A stretch of 32,937 nt of DNA, from positions 5,154 through 38,090 of the forward strand of contig MHNO01000002.1 in assembly GCA_001819815.1 (NCBI GenBank), read 5' to 3'. Positions 24,086-29,838 of this stretch are shown piece by piece. The DNA is from Candidatus Ryanbacteria bacterium RIFCSPHIGHO2_02_FULL_45_17b. GTDB lineage: Bacteria > Patescibacteriota > Minisyncoccia > Ryanbacterales > 2-02-FULL-48-12. The notes beneath the pieces were generated by a model. It worked only from the letters and a program-made list of their open reading frames with translations. It did no database searches and was not told the origin of the DNA. Position numbers and translations under genes: made by a program. Numbering within the stretch: position 1 is the stretch's first letter; each line of letters opens with the position of its first letter.

Positions 24086-25588
24086 ATGAACGGAGAAACA
24101 AATCAACAATCAAACGTTATAACTCGCCCCCCCATTGTTGTTATTATGGGTCATATTGATCATGGAAAAACTACCCTGTTGGATTATATCCGTTCGTCAA
24201 AAGTTGCGGCTGGAGAAGCGGGGCATATTACTCAGCATATCGGGGCGTATGAAGTGGAACGAAACGGAAAGCGTATTACGTTTCTTGATACGCCCGGTCA
24301 TGAATTATTTTCGCGCATGCGGGAACGCGGCGCCCGTGTCGCCGACATAGCGGTTATTGTGGTGGCGGCGGATGAAGGTGTAAAACTCCAAACAGCGGAA
24401 GCAATTCGCGCGGCAAAGGAAGCTGGTATTCCATTTTTGGTGGCGTTGAATAAAATAGACAGGCCGGAAGCTGATGCAAACCGTGTAAAAGGTGAACTTG
24501 CGGAAAACAACGTGTTAGTGGAAGGATGGGGTGGTACTATACCAATCAGTGAACTCTCAGCAAAAACAGGCGCGGGTGTTCTCGAACTACTTGATCTTAT
24601 TCTTCTTGCCTCTGAGATGGAAGAACTTACCGCTTCTCCAGACTCTGCGGGAAGCGGTGTGGTGATTGAGTCACACCGAGATCGGAAGCGTGGCGTGGTG
24701 GCGACGCTTCTTATAAAAAATGGCACGGTTCGGCGGGGTGATTGGATACAAAGTGGCACGGAATGTACTACCATCCGAGTTATGGAAAACAGCGAGGGGA
24801 ACGTGATTGAGTCGGCATCATTTTCAAGCCCTGTGCAGATACTGGGGTTTTCTTTGCCGCCGGTGGTTGGCGATGTATTTCAGATGTGCGTGGATAAAAA
24901 ACAAGCCGAAGAACAAGCGAAACAATCAGCGATGTCTGTGGCTATTTCCGGAAATGGTGGCGATCCTGTTGTGGGAGAAGGCGGTATGGTGGTGCCTTTA
25001 ATCATCAAAGCGGATGTCGCGGGGTCTCGCGAAGCTTTGGAAGAGGAAATCACAAAAATAAGCAACGAATCACTTGGTATAAAGATTCTTCGAAGCGATA
25101 TTGGCGATATAGCGGATGATGATGTAAAAACTGCTTCGGGATTGCCGGGATCTATTATTGTAGGGTTCAAAGTGAAAGTATCATCTTCTGCAAAAACTCT
25201 CGCGGAACGCTATAGTATTACCATTTATACGGCAGACATTATGTATGAACTGCTTGATTGGCTTCGTTTGGAACTTGATAAACGCCTACCAAAAGAACGC
25301 GCGCGAACGGATATAGGCGCTTTGCAAATTTTAAAAGTGTTCAAGAAAGAAGGAAAGTTGATTGTGTTTGGTGGTAAAGTTGTGCGCGGTGTGGTAAAAA
25401 AAGGCGCCTTGTTTGAAATAAAGAAGGGAGAGGAAATTGTGGGGAATGGCGCCATTACGAATGTACAACAAAGTAAAATGGATGTAAAAGAAGTAGCCGC
25501 TGGTTCTGAATGCGGTTTGGCCGCGGCGTTTTCGGGTAAAATGGCGGCGGGTGATGTTATTGACGTATTTGAAGAAGATGAAACATAG
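24086..25588 (+). CDS. infB: Translation initiation factor IF-2, short form
   Basis: IF-2 is the GTPase that places initiator tRNA on the ribosome. Domain II G-motifs are all present: G1 GHIDHGKTT at residues 22-30, G2 in GHITQHIGAYE, G3 DTPGHELFSRM, G4 NKID and G5 SAKTG. Domain 3 and the two beta-barrels follow, ending with the IF-2 C-terminal domain (GECGLAAAF-like SECGLAAAFSGKM). At 500 residues it lacks the long N-terminal region of E. coli IF-2 (890 residues), as is usual for reduced forms. The common GHVDHGKT reads GHIDHGKT. The 3' end overlaps rbfA by 11 bases, the standard infB-rbfA order. Confidence 0.97.
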   Translation: MNGETNQQSNVITRPPIVVIMGHIDHGKTTLLDYIRSSKVAAGEAGHITQHIGAYEVERNGKRITFLDTPGHELFSRMRERGARVADIAVIVVAADEGVKLQTAEAIRAAKEAGIPFLVALNKIDRPEADANRVKGELAENNVLVEGWGGTIPISELSAKTGAGVLELLDLILLASEMEELTASPDSAGSGVVIESHRDRKRGVVATLLIKNGTVRRGDWIQSGTECTTIRVMENSEGNVIESASFSSPVQILGFSLPPVVGDVFQMCVDKKQAEEQAKQSAMSVAISGNGGDPVVGEGGMVVPLIIKADVAGSREALEEEITKISNESLGIKILRSDIGDIADDDVKTASGLPGSIIVGFKVKVSSSAKTLAERYSITIYTADIMYELLDWLRLELDKRLPKERARTDIGALQILKVFKKEGKLIVFGGKVVRGVVKKGALFEIKKGEEIVGNGAITNVQQSKMDVKEVAAGSECGLAAAFSGKMAAGDVIDVFEEDET

Positions 25589-25913
25589 AAATGAGAAATT
25601 ATCTTCGTTAATCCGCCAAGAAGCCGCTCTTTTTTTGGAAATGCGCGTGGAGATTCCTCCTGGTATCTTGTGCACGGTAACACAGGTGACGCTCTCTCCG
25701 GACGGCCGCTACGCGGATATAGGCATTTCCATTTTTCCCACTACCCGCGTGGGAGTCTTTTTGAATAAATTTAAAACATGGCAACATGAGTTCAATGTAT
25801 ACGCGAAAGAAGCATTACGGTTAAAACACATCCCAGCGGTACGTTTTACATTGGACGATGCCATGTTGAAGCAGGAACGGATTGAGAGGTTATTGGAAGG
25901 AGAAGGAAAATAA
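25578..25913 (+). CDS. rbfA: Ribosome-binding factor A
   Basis: A 111-residue RbfA: MKHRNEKLSSLIRQEAALFLEMRVEIP is helix 1, TVTQVTLSPDGRYADIGISIFP carries the KH-like strands, and LKHIPAVRFTLDDAMLKQERIERLLEG is the conserved tail (the family pattern is PxLxFxxDxSxxxxxxIxxLL). It helps 30S maturation at the 16S rRNA 5' end. The start at 25578 overlaps infB by 11 bases; an earlier in-frame ATG lies inside infB and adds no homology. Two tRNA genes follow in the same direction. Confidence 0.9.
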   Translation: MKHRNEKLSSLIRQEAALFLEMRVEIPPGILCTVTQVTLSPDGRYADIGISIFPTTRVGVFLNKFKTWQHEFNVYAKEALRLKHIPAVRFTLDDAMLKQERIERLLEGEGK

Positions 25914-25938
25914 TATATACTGAAAATGATTTTTAGTT

Positions 25939-26010
25939 GGCATGGTAGCCAAGTGGCAAGGCAAGGGTCTGCAAAACCCTTATACGGGGGTTCGATTCCC
26001 CCCCATGCCT
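25939..26010 (+). tRNA. tRNA-Cys (anticodon GCA)
   Basis: GGCATGG pairs with CCATGCC; anticodon stem AGGGT/ACCCT around CTGCAAA (GCA); T-stem GGGGG/CCCCC around TTCGATT. Discriminator T, as expected for tRNA-Cys. No encoded CCA. Confidence 0.96.
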
Positions 26011-26025
26011 CATATAAAAAATATT

Positions 26026-26107
26026 GCCGGAGTGGCGGAATGGTTTACGCAGAGGACTTAAAATCCTTGCCCGCAAAGGGTTGTGGGTTCGAATCCCACC
26101 TCCGGCA
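26026..26107 (+). tRNA. tRNA-Leu (anticodon TAA)
   Basis: A class II tRNA. GCCGGAG pairs with CTCCGGC, loop CTTAAAA gives anticodon TAA, there is a long variable arm around CCCGCAAAGGG, and the T-arm is GTGGG/CCCAC around TTCGAAT. Discriminator A. No encoded CCA. Fifteen bases after tRNA-Cys, so probably one transcript. Confidence 0.95.
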
Positions 26108-26143
26108 CACAAACGAATTAAACGGCCTTTTCAAAGCCAGAAG

Positions 26144-26168
26144 GTGGGACGCACGAAGCGCGTCCCAC
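26144..26168 (+). repeat. Hairpin after tRNA-Leu
   Basis: GTGGGACGC (26144-26152) and GCGTCCCAC (26160-26168), loop of seven. GCCAGAA (26137-26143) and TTCTGGC (26204-26210) are a second, enclosing pair. No T-run follows directly, so terminator function for the tRNA unit is uncertain. Confidence 0.6.
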
Positions 26169-26433
26169 TGATTTCCCCCCATTTTTCCAAACGAATTCAG
26201 AATTTCTGGCACGCAAGCGCGCAGTGTTTTTTCACCGAGGATGAGGTGCGAGCTTTCTAACTTCGTCCAATGCGGCAGTCAGTTTATAGAAAACCTTTTC
26301 GTCAAAGGCAGATTAGATTTTCATTATCCCGAGGAATAGAAAAGTGTCCCTGACCCCCATTTTCATTTTCATTTTGCCCCATTTTGCACGCCCGAATTTC
26401 GCCAAAAGAAATCAGCGGAGCAAATGGAAAATT

Positions 26434-26480
26434 CCTCCCCAAACCCCAGTATGAGAGAATCTACTGGGTCTGGGGGGAGG
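26434..26480. repeat. Imperfect long hairpin beside the left inverted repeat
   Basis: CCTCCCC (26434-26440) and CCCAGTA (26445-26451) pair with GGGGAGG (26474-26480) and TACTGGG (26462-26468). It appears inserted in the left repeat copy: the flanking words GCAAATGGAAAA and GGAGGA are next to each other in the right copy. Confidence 0.6.
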
Positions 26481-26490
26481 AGGCGCGGGC

Positions 26491-26524
26491 TTCGGCTTTC
26501 TTTTTTGAAAAAATTGGCGACTAT
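26491..26524 (+). repeat. Left copy of a perfect 34-bp inverted repeat
   Basis: It begins TTCGGCTTTC and ends TTGGCGACTAT, and is the exact reverse complement of 28709-28742. It covers the stop codon of the HD-domain gene. Similarity to the opposite copy continues outward in broken form for about 30 bases (GGAGGA, GCAAATGGAAAA). Confidence 0.92.
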
Positions 26525-27498
26525 CTATCAAATTTTAAGAAGTATTCTTTCGGTTTTGATTCTTGTGTAATCATATCAGACCAACTTGGCTCTATTTCTG
26601 AAACTCTTTTTATTTCTCCTTTGTGCAAACAAAGTGGGTCAACTACTCGTGATTTACAAAATACTTTTCCGTCGTAATTGGTTGGGTCATTTCTGAAACC
26701 GATTTTATTGTTCATTCTTTCAAAAAGCAATTTCAATTTGGGGTCATTGTGGATATGAGGTTCTATTTTTGAAAGAACGATTTTATCAGTCGTGTATAAA
26801 TCGGTTTCAGAAATATATCCTTTTGAAAGTGCATACCGTAAATAATCCCCAACTGTTCGAAACATAACCGCAGAAGGTAATCCGGCATAATAGTTTGTAT
26901 TGAGTTTTAGAAACAATTCCGCATATTTTTTTGCGCTTTCAAAATCTTTAAAAATCCACTTCTCCTTTTTCGCTATGAGGTTATCAGTAAAAAACTTTCC
27001 GTTTTCTATTTCCTTAAAAACAATAGCAGTTCTTAACGAATAATCTATCCTATCCGAACATAAATCTGGCAAATCGTTTTCTTTAAGAGGAAAATTTTTA
27101 TCATCAAGAATGTAATCCAAATCAAGATTATGTTTTTTAAGAATTTCTGGTATTTCTGATTTTCTAACATAATCATCGAAAACATTATCCTGATGATTAT
27201 GTTCTTTTTCAGAGCCAGCATCTAAGACATAATCTATACAATGAGAAAATGCCGAATGAGAAACATCATGAATTAGTCCAGCAATTTGCTCTTCAATTGG
27301 CGCTCCATAAATTTTCAAAAGTAAATAGTCGCCGATTGAATGTTCAAAACGTGAATGTGCGGTGCCGGGGAAATGGGGTTCAGAATATCCAGCTTGATCT
27401 ATCTCTTTTAATCTTTGAAGTGTTGGGGAATTTATCAATTCTAAAATTACTGGTTCTATAATTTCAAAATTTCCATATACTCTATCTGTGTATTTCAT
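26521..27498 (-). CDS. HD-domain phosphohydrolase (SAMHD1/dGTPase-like)
   Basis: The 325-residue protein has a complete HD metal site: H53 in SRFEHS, H77-D78 in GLIHDVSHSAFSH, and D149 in CSDRIDY. The order GTAHSRFEHS...LIHDVSH...SDRIDYSLR is that of the SAMHD1/dNTP triphosphohydrolase and YdhJ-like group, so a nucleotide triphosphate or cyclic nucleotide is a likely substrate. The C-terminal 130 residues are not recognised. Last gene of a minus-strand operon: it begins two bases after the Mrr-like gene ends. Its stop codon lies in the left inverted repeat. Codon use is more A/T rich than in the core genes around it, in line with transfer. dNTP-degrading HD enzymes occur in anti-phage systems, which makes a defence role plausible but unproven. 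Confidence 0.85.
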   Translation of the reverse strand: MKYTDRVYGNFEIIEPVILELINSPTLQRLKEIDQAGYSEPHFPGTAHSRFEHSIGDYLLLKIYGAPIEEQIAGLIHDVSHSAFSHCIDYVLDAGSEKEHNHQDNVFDDYVRKSEIPEILKKHNLDLDYILDDKNFPLKENDLPDLCSDRIDYSLRTAIVFKEIENGKFFTDNLIAKKEKWIFKDFESAKKYAELFLKLNTNYYAGLPSAVMFRTVGDYLRYALSKGYISETDLYTTDKIVLSKIEPHIHNDPKLKLLFERMNNKIGFRNDPTNYDGKVFCKSRVVDPLCLHKGEIKRVSEIEPSWSDMITQESKPKEYFLKFDR

Positions 27499-27500
27499 AA

Positions 27501-28412
27501 TTATTCCTCAACAAAATAATCTGAATCAATTTTTTTAATATCGTAGCTTATCACTTTTGAAACCCCGATATTATTTTCAATCATAAGTTGAGTAAGCATT
27601 TCGCCGTCAATTAGAATAACTTTGTGTGTGATTGTCTTTACATATTCCAAAGCGTCTTTTGTAAATCCGGAGGTAGTGATGAAAACACCTTTATTTGCTT
27701 TCTGTCCGACCAAACTACCAACAAAGTTTCTTATTTCTTTTGACCCGACAACACCCTCCCAGCGTTTTGCTTGAAGATAAATAACATCGAGACCGAGCTT
27801 GTCCTCTTTAATAATTCCGTCAATTCCACCATCGCCACTTTGACCAATCGCTTGCCCTGCATCTTTTCGTGAACCCCCATATCCCATTGAGAGTAAGAGT
27901 TCAACAACTAATCTTTCAAAAAAGCGTGGCGAGCTTTGTTTTACAAAACCTAGTAGTTCTTGAGATAAATCCTTCTTTATTTTTTGATAGCCATATTCTA
28001 AAAGTTCTTGAGGGGTTTGTGTCGAGCTAGTCTCTGCTTCTTGTTCCTCGTGTTCGTCTTTTTCTTTTTTGGTACTTCGAAATTCTATAAATAAAGGAAA
28101 TTGCGCAAGAAATTTTATATTAATTTCAGGTAGGTTCTTCTTTAGAGTATCAAGACCAAGATCGGTTATTTTGAAATATGATCGCTTTGGAGTTTCAAGC
28201 AATCCAGCTTTTTTAAGATAAGTTCTAGCCCAACCAACACGATTATCAATAATGTATTGCGAGCCACTTGGTAAAACCTCTTTTCTGTCCTGTTCGGTCA
28301 GTTTAAAAGTATCAGCAATATGGTCAATTGCTTCTCTTATTGTGTGCTCTTGATTATCCCCTGCGAATTTTAGGAGAGGGAGCATTATTGATTGATAGTC
28401 TGGTATTGTCAT
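27501..28412 (-). CDS. Mrr-type restriction endonuclease
   Basis: At 303 residues it is almost the same length as E. coli Mrr (304). The N-terminal third is the Mrr winged-helix DNA-binding domain (LLKFAGDNQEHTIREAIDHI, WARTYLKKAGLLETPKRSYF, ITDLG), then a charged linker (about 112-135, rich in E and K), then the Mrr_cat PD-(D/E)xK domain: FFERLVVELLLSMGYGG, GDGGIDGII with D198, and YLQAKRW with Q214-x-K216. Type IV Mrr enzymes cut modified DNA. It starts five bases after the XRE regulator and ends two bases before the HD gene. No methyltransferase or specificity gene is present, as expected for a modification-dependent enzyme. Confidence 0.92.
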   Translation of the reverse strand: MTIPDYQSIMLPLLKFAGDNQEHTIREAIDHIADTFKLTEQDRKEVLPSGSQYIIDNRVGWARTYLKKAGLLETPKRSYFKITDLGLDTLKKNLPEINIKFLAQFPLFIEFRSTKKEKDEHEEQEAETSSTQTPQELLEYGYQKIKKDLSQELLGFVKQSSPRFFERLVVELLLSMGYGGSRKDAGQAIGQSGDGGIDGIIKEDKLGLDVIYLQAKRWEGVVGSKEIRNFVGSLVGQKANKGVFITTSGFTKDALEYVKTITHKVILIDGEMLTQLMIENNIGVSKVISYDIKKIDSDYFVEE

Positions 28413-28417
28413 ATTTT

Positions 28418-28630
28418 TTATTTGATTAAATCATCAATACTTATTCCCAGCCCTTCGGCAATCTTGGTTACTGTTTGGATTGACGGTTTTGTTATGACAT
28501 TTGACTCAATTTTGGTCAGTGTTGTATAGGGAATATCGCACTTTCTCGCAAGAGCGTCTTGTGTCAATCCTTGCTTTGCTCGAAAGACTTTTATTTTATC
28601 CCCAATTTGTCTATTTTGTTTACTTTCCAT
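28418..28630 (-). CDS. XRE/Cro-family HTH regulator
   Basis: A 70-residue protein that is one helix-turn-helix domain: IGDKIKVFRAKQGLTQDALARK, then CDIPYTTLTKIE as the recognition helix, and IQTVTKIAEGLGISIDDLIK. The LTQxxLAxK...LxKIExG-like pattern is typical of Cro/CI proteins. First gene of the regulator-Mrr-HD operon, so it probably controls that operon. The upstream region carries three AGTAT repeats overlapping the -10 box. It is like the controller proteins of restriction systems in size and place. Confidence 0.92.
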   Translation of the reverse strand: MESKQNRQIGDKIKVFRAKQGLTQDALARKCDIPYTTLTKIESNVITKPSIQTVTKIAEGLGISIDDLIK

Positions 28631-28649
28631 AGTATGATAGTATAAGTAT
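28631..28649 (-). promoter_or_regulatory. Promoter and probable operator of the regulator-Mrr-HD operon
   Basis: On the minus strand TATACT (plus-strand 28639-28644) lies eight bases before the regulator ATG, which fits a leaderless mRNA. AGTAT occurs three times on the plus strand (28631-28635, 28639-28643, 28645-28649), spaced by 8 and 6, across the -10 box, so it is a good candidate binding site for the XRE protein. Confidence 0.55.
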
Positions 28650-28708
28650 GAGCGTTGAAACTAACCCTCACAACTATACTAACATGAATTTAATCTTTTT
28701 CTCAATTT

Positions 28709-28742
28709 ATAGTCGCCAATTTTTTCAAAAAAGAAAGCCGAA
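28709..28742 (-). repeat. Right copy of the perfect 34-bp inverted repeat
   Basis: The exact reverse complement of 26491-26524, 79 bases upstream of the regulator gene start. The two copies bracket 2184 bases holding only the three-gene cassette and its promoter. Confidence 0.92.
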
Positions 28743-28799
28743 ACCCGTCCGCATTCCTCCTTTTCCATTTGCGACATCCAAATTCAAAAACAAATGAGC

Positions 28800-28852
28800 C
28801 GAAGTTTTGGCAAATCCTTTCCTCCCCAAAAAATAGTTTTGCCAAAACTTCG
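28800..28852. repeat. Perfect 15-bp-arm inverted repeat
   Basis: CGAAGTTTTGGCAAA (28800-28814) and TTTGCCAAAACTTCG (28838-28852) are exact complements over a 23-base loop. Confidence 0.88.
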
Positions 28853-28896
28853 TCCGCATTGAAGCCCCGCCACCTGCCCGAATACTTGGAGGGCAG

Positions 28897-28987
28897 AACC
28901 CCGAAAGAAAAACACCCTTTCCTTTTTTCAGAAAAAAGCCACCCCCGCCAAAACAGAAATGCAAGGAGTGTTTTTTCTTTCGGGGTT
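28897..28987. repeat. Near-perfect 19-bp-arm inverted repeat
   Basis: AACCCCGAAAGAAAAACAC (28897-28915) pairs with 28968-28987, which has one extra T. The loop holds its own hairpin, CTTTTTTC-A-GAAAAAAG (28922-28938). Confidence 0.85.
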
Positions 28988-28988
28988 G

Positions 28989-29004
28989 CTGGCGTACTCG
29001 CCAG
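28989..29004. repeat. Short hairpin CTGGCG/CGCCAG
   Basis: CTGGCG (28989-28994) and CGCCAG (28999-29004) with a four-base loop, right after the larger repeat. Confidence 0.7.
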
Positions 29005-29057
29005 TGCGTGGGGTTTTCGTCGAGCGTACGATTTAGTTTCAAGGCACATCAGCGATT

Positions 29058-29085
29058 TTGAAAATAGGTTCGGATTTGGTACAAT
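29058..29085 (+). promoter_or_regulatory. Promoter upstream of the tRNA-Thr region
   Basis: TTGAAA (29058-29063), a 16-base spacer and TACAAT (29080-29085). It points at the tRNA-like fragment at 29105 and, further on, tRNA-Thr. Confidence 0.55.
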
Positions 29086-29104
29086 AGAGACACCAATACA
29101 AATT

Positions 29105-29118
29105 GCCGTTGTAGCTCA
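29105..29118 (+). pseudogene. Fragment like a tRNA 5' end
   Basis: GCCGTTGTAGCTCA agrees with the first 14 bases of the complete tRNA-Thr (GCCCATGTAGCTCA) at 12 positions, and is followed at once by two perfect palindromes in place of the rest of the tRNA. It may be a duplicated or broken tRNA start. Confidence 0.4.
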
Positions 29119-29120
29119 TT

Positions 29121-29146
29121 CGCCAGCTGGCGGAGGCAGATCTGCC
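29121..29146. repeat. Two adjacent perfect palindromes before tRNA-Thr
   Basis: CGCCAGCTGGCG (29121-29132) and GGCAGATCTGCC (29135-29146), each a perfect 12-bp palindrome, lie between the tRNA-like fragment and the intact tRNA-Thr. Confidence 0.8.
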
Positions 29147-29159
29147 CGCCCTTGCCTGA

Positions 29160-29232
29160 GCCCATGTAGCTCAGTTGGTAGAGCAACTCCATGGTAAGGA
29201 GTAGGTCAGCAGTTCAAATCTGCTCGTGGGCT
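29160..29232 (+). tRNA. tRNA-Thr (anticodon GGT)
   Basis: GCCCATG pairs with CGTGGGC (one G-T), D-stem GCTC/GAGC, anticodon stem ACTCC/GGAGT around ATGGTAA (GGT), T-stem AGCAG/CTGCT around TTCAAAT. Discriminator T. No encoded CCA. Confidence 0.95.
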
Positions 29233-29298
29233 CGGGTGATGGCAGGCAGGAATTCCGGCCAACAGCTCAAGTTGCAAAGTAAGAAATGGTATGGTATG

Positions 29299-29304
29299 GA
29301 TAAT
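29299..29304 (+). promoter_or_regulatory. -10 box of rpmG
   Basis: GATAAT at 29299-29304, eight bases before the rpmG ATG; TG stands directly before the box. Confidence 0.4.
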
Positions 29305-29312
29305 AAGTAATT

Positions 29313-29471
29313 ATGTCACAAGACAATCTGATAAAACTTCAATGTTCCGCGTGTAAACGCACGAACTACTGGTCAAGCAAAAACCGCCGCAAAGTTGAGC
29401 GGAAAATTGAGCTGTCCAAATTTTGCAACTGGTGCCGGAAACATACCTCTCACAAAGAATCTAAAAAATAG
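29313..29471 (+). CDS. rpmG: 50S ribosomal protein L33
   Basis: A 52-residue protein with the L33 plan: LIKLQCSACKRTNYWSSKNRR, then KIELSKFCNWCRKHTSHKE. Two CxxC pairs (C11/C14 and C38/C41) form the zinc ribbon, so it is the zinc-binding C+ form. L33 sits in the 50S subunit near the E site. The gene is too short for many callers and lies two bases before the next gene. A tRNA-rpmG neighbourhood is common in bacteria. Confidence 0.93.
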   Translation: MSQDNLIKLQCSACKRTNYWSSKNRRKVERKIELSKFCNWCRKHTSHKESKK

Positions 29472-29473
29472 AA

Positions 29474-29698
29474 ATGAAAAAAGCTGTTTCCTCAAAAAAG
29501 ACAAGGGACGAATACACGGTGGTGTTGGAGGATCTACGTTCTGAATTTAGAATTTTTGGCGAAGGATTACAGGGAGTAAGATCTGATCTTGAGTTTGTAA
29601 AAGAAGAACTTGCGTTGATTCGTCATAATCAAGTTACTCGTGATGAGTTTAAATTCTTAGAAGCACGTGTTGCGCGTTTGGAACGAATAAAAAAATAA
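29474..29698 (+). CDS. Small coiled-coil protein
   Basis: A 74-residue protein with a basic N-terminus (MKKAVSSKKTRDEY) and then an almost unbroken amphipathic helix (VVLEDLRSEFRIFGEGLQGVRSDLEFVKEE), with repeated leucine/valine spacing, ending VARLERIKK. No cysteines, no signal peptide. It starts two bases after the rpmG stop and shares its terminator, so they are one operon. Function unknown. Confidence 0.7.
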   Translation: MKKAVSSKKTRDEYTVVLEDLRSEFRIFGEGLQGVRSDLEFVKEELALIRHNQVTRDEFKFLEARVARLERIKK

Positions 29699-29729
29699 GG
29701 TACATAATAGGATTGAAACTTTGAAAAAG

Positions 29730-29763
29730 GCAGGTATAATCGATATATCTGCTTTTTGTTTTT
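29730..29763 (+). terminator. Intrinsic terminator of the rpmG operon
   Basis: GCAGGTATA (29730-29738) pairs with TATATCTGC (29744-29752) with one G-T pair and a five-base loop, followed by TTTTTGTTTTT. Confidence 0.82.
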
Positions 29764-29775
29764 AGGGAACAAAAA

Positions 29776-29811
29776 GGGCCTATAGTTCAATGGCAGAATA
29801 TTGGTCTCCAA
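29776..29811 (+). pseudogene. tRNA-Trp 5'-half remnant
   Basis: GGGCCTATAGTTCAATGGC... through TTGGTCTCCAA reads as the 5' half of a tRNA-Trp up to the anticodon loop with CCA, and aligns with the intact tRNA-Trp at 30084 at about 28 of 36 positions. After CTCCAA the sequence changes to a palindrome (CCCCGCAGCTGCGGGG), so there is no 3' anticodon stem and it cannot fold as a tRNA. Confidence 0.7.
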
Positions 29812-29838
29812 CCCCGCAGCTGCGGGGCGAATCCCAGT
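29805..29838 (+). repeat. Direct repeat flanking the GIY-YIG/tRNA-Trp unit, copy 1
   Basis: A 34-base segment starting TCTCCAACCCCGCAG and ending GAATCCCAGT, with a 16-bp palindrome inside. Copy 2 at 30162-30195 differs at two positions (T for C in both). The GIY-YIG start codon follows immediately. Confidence 0.85.

Larger units (their letters stand above)
26108..26490. other. Non-coding stretch downstream of tRNA-Leu
   Basis: About 380 bases with no gene I can support. It holds a 9-bp-stem hairpin at 26144-26168, a tandem TTTTCATTTTCATTTTGCCCC-like run near 26360-26380, a C-rich GTGTCCCTGACCCCC near 26344, and a long imperfect hairpin at 26434-26480 that abuts the left copy of the 34-bp inverted repeat. 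Confidence 0.6.
28743..29104. other. Non-coding, inverted-repeat-rich stretch
   Basis: About 360 bases between the right 34-bp repeat and tRNA-Thr. Open frames run across it on both strands, but they translate the repeats and match no family I know. It holds three inverted repeats (28800-28852, 28897-28987, 28989-29004) and the promoter at 29058-29085. The word AATGCGGACG, on the minus strand, occurs twice (plus-strand about 28745-28754 and 28851-28860). Confidence 0.65.

Noticed and set aside
26340-26358. GTGTCCCTGACCCCC as an end of an IS200/REP-associated transposon
   Set aside because: I recall similar strings near such transposases, but there is no transposase gene or partner end here, so it is not supported.
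26384-26677. 97-codon plus-strand open frame after tRNA-Leu
   Set aside because: It crosses the hairpin and the 34-bp repeat and then lies antisense to the well-supported HD gene.
28769-29197. Open frame of 142 codons on the plus strand and overlapping minus-strand frames across 28702-29049
   Set aside because: They translate the inverted repeats, match no family known to me, and the plus-strand one runs into the tRNA-Thr gene.
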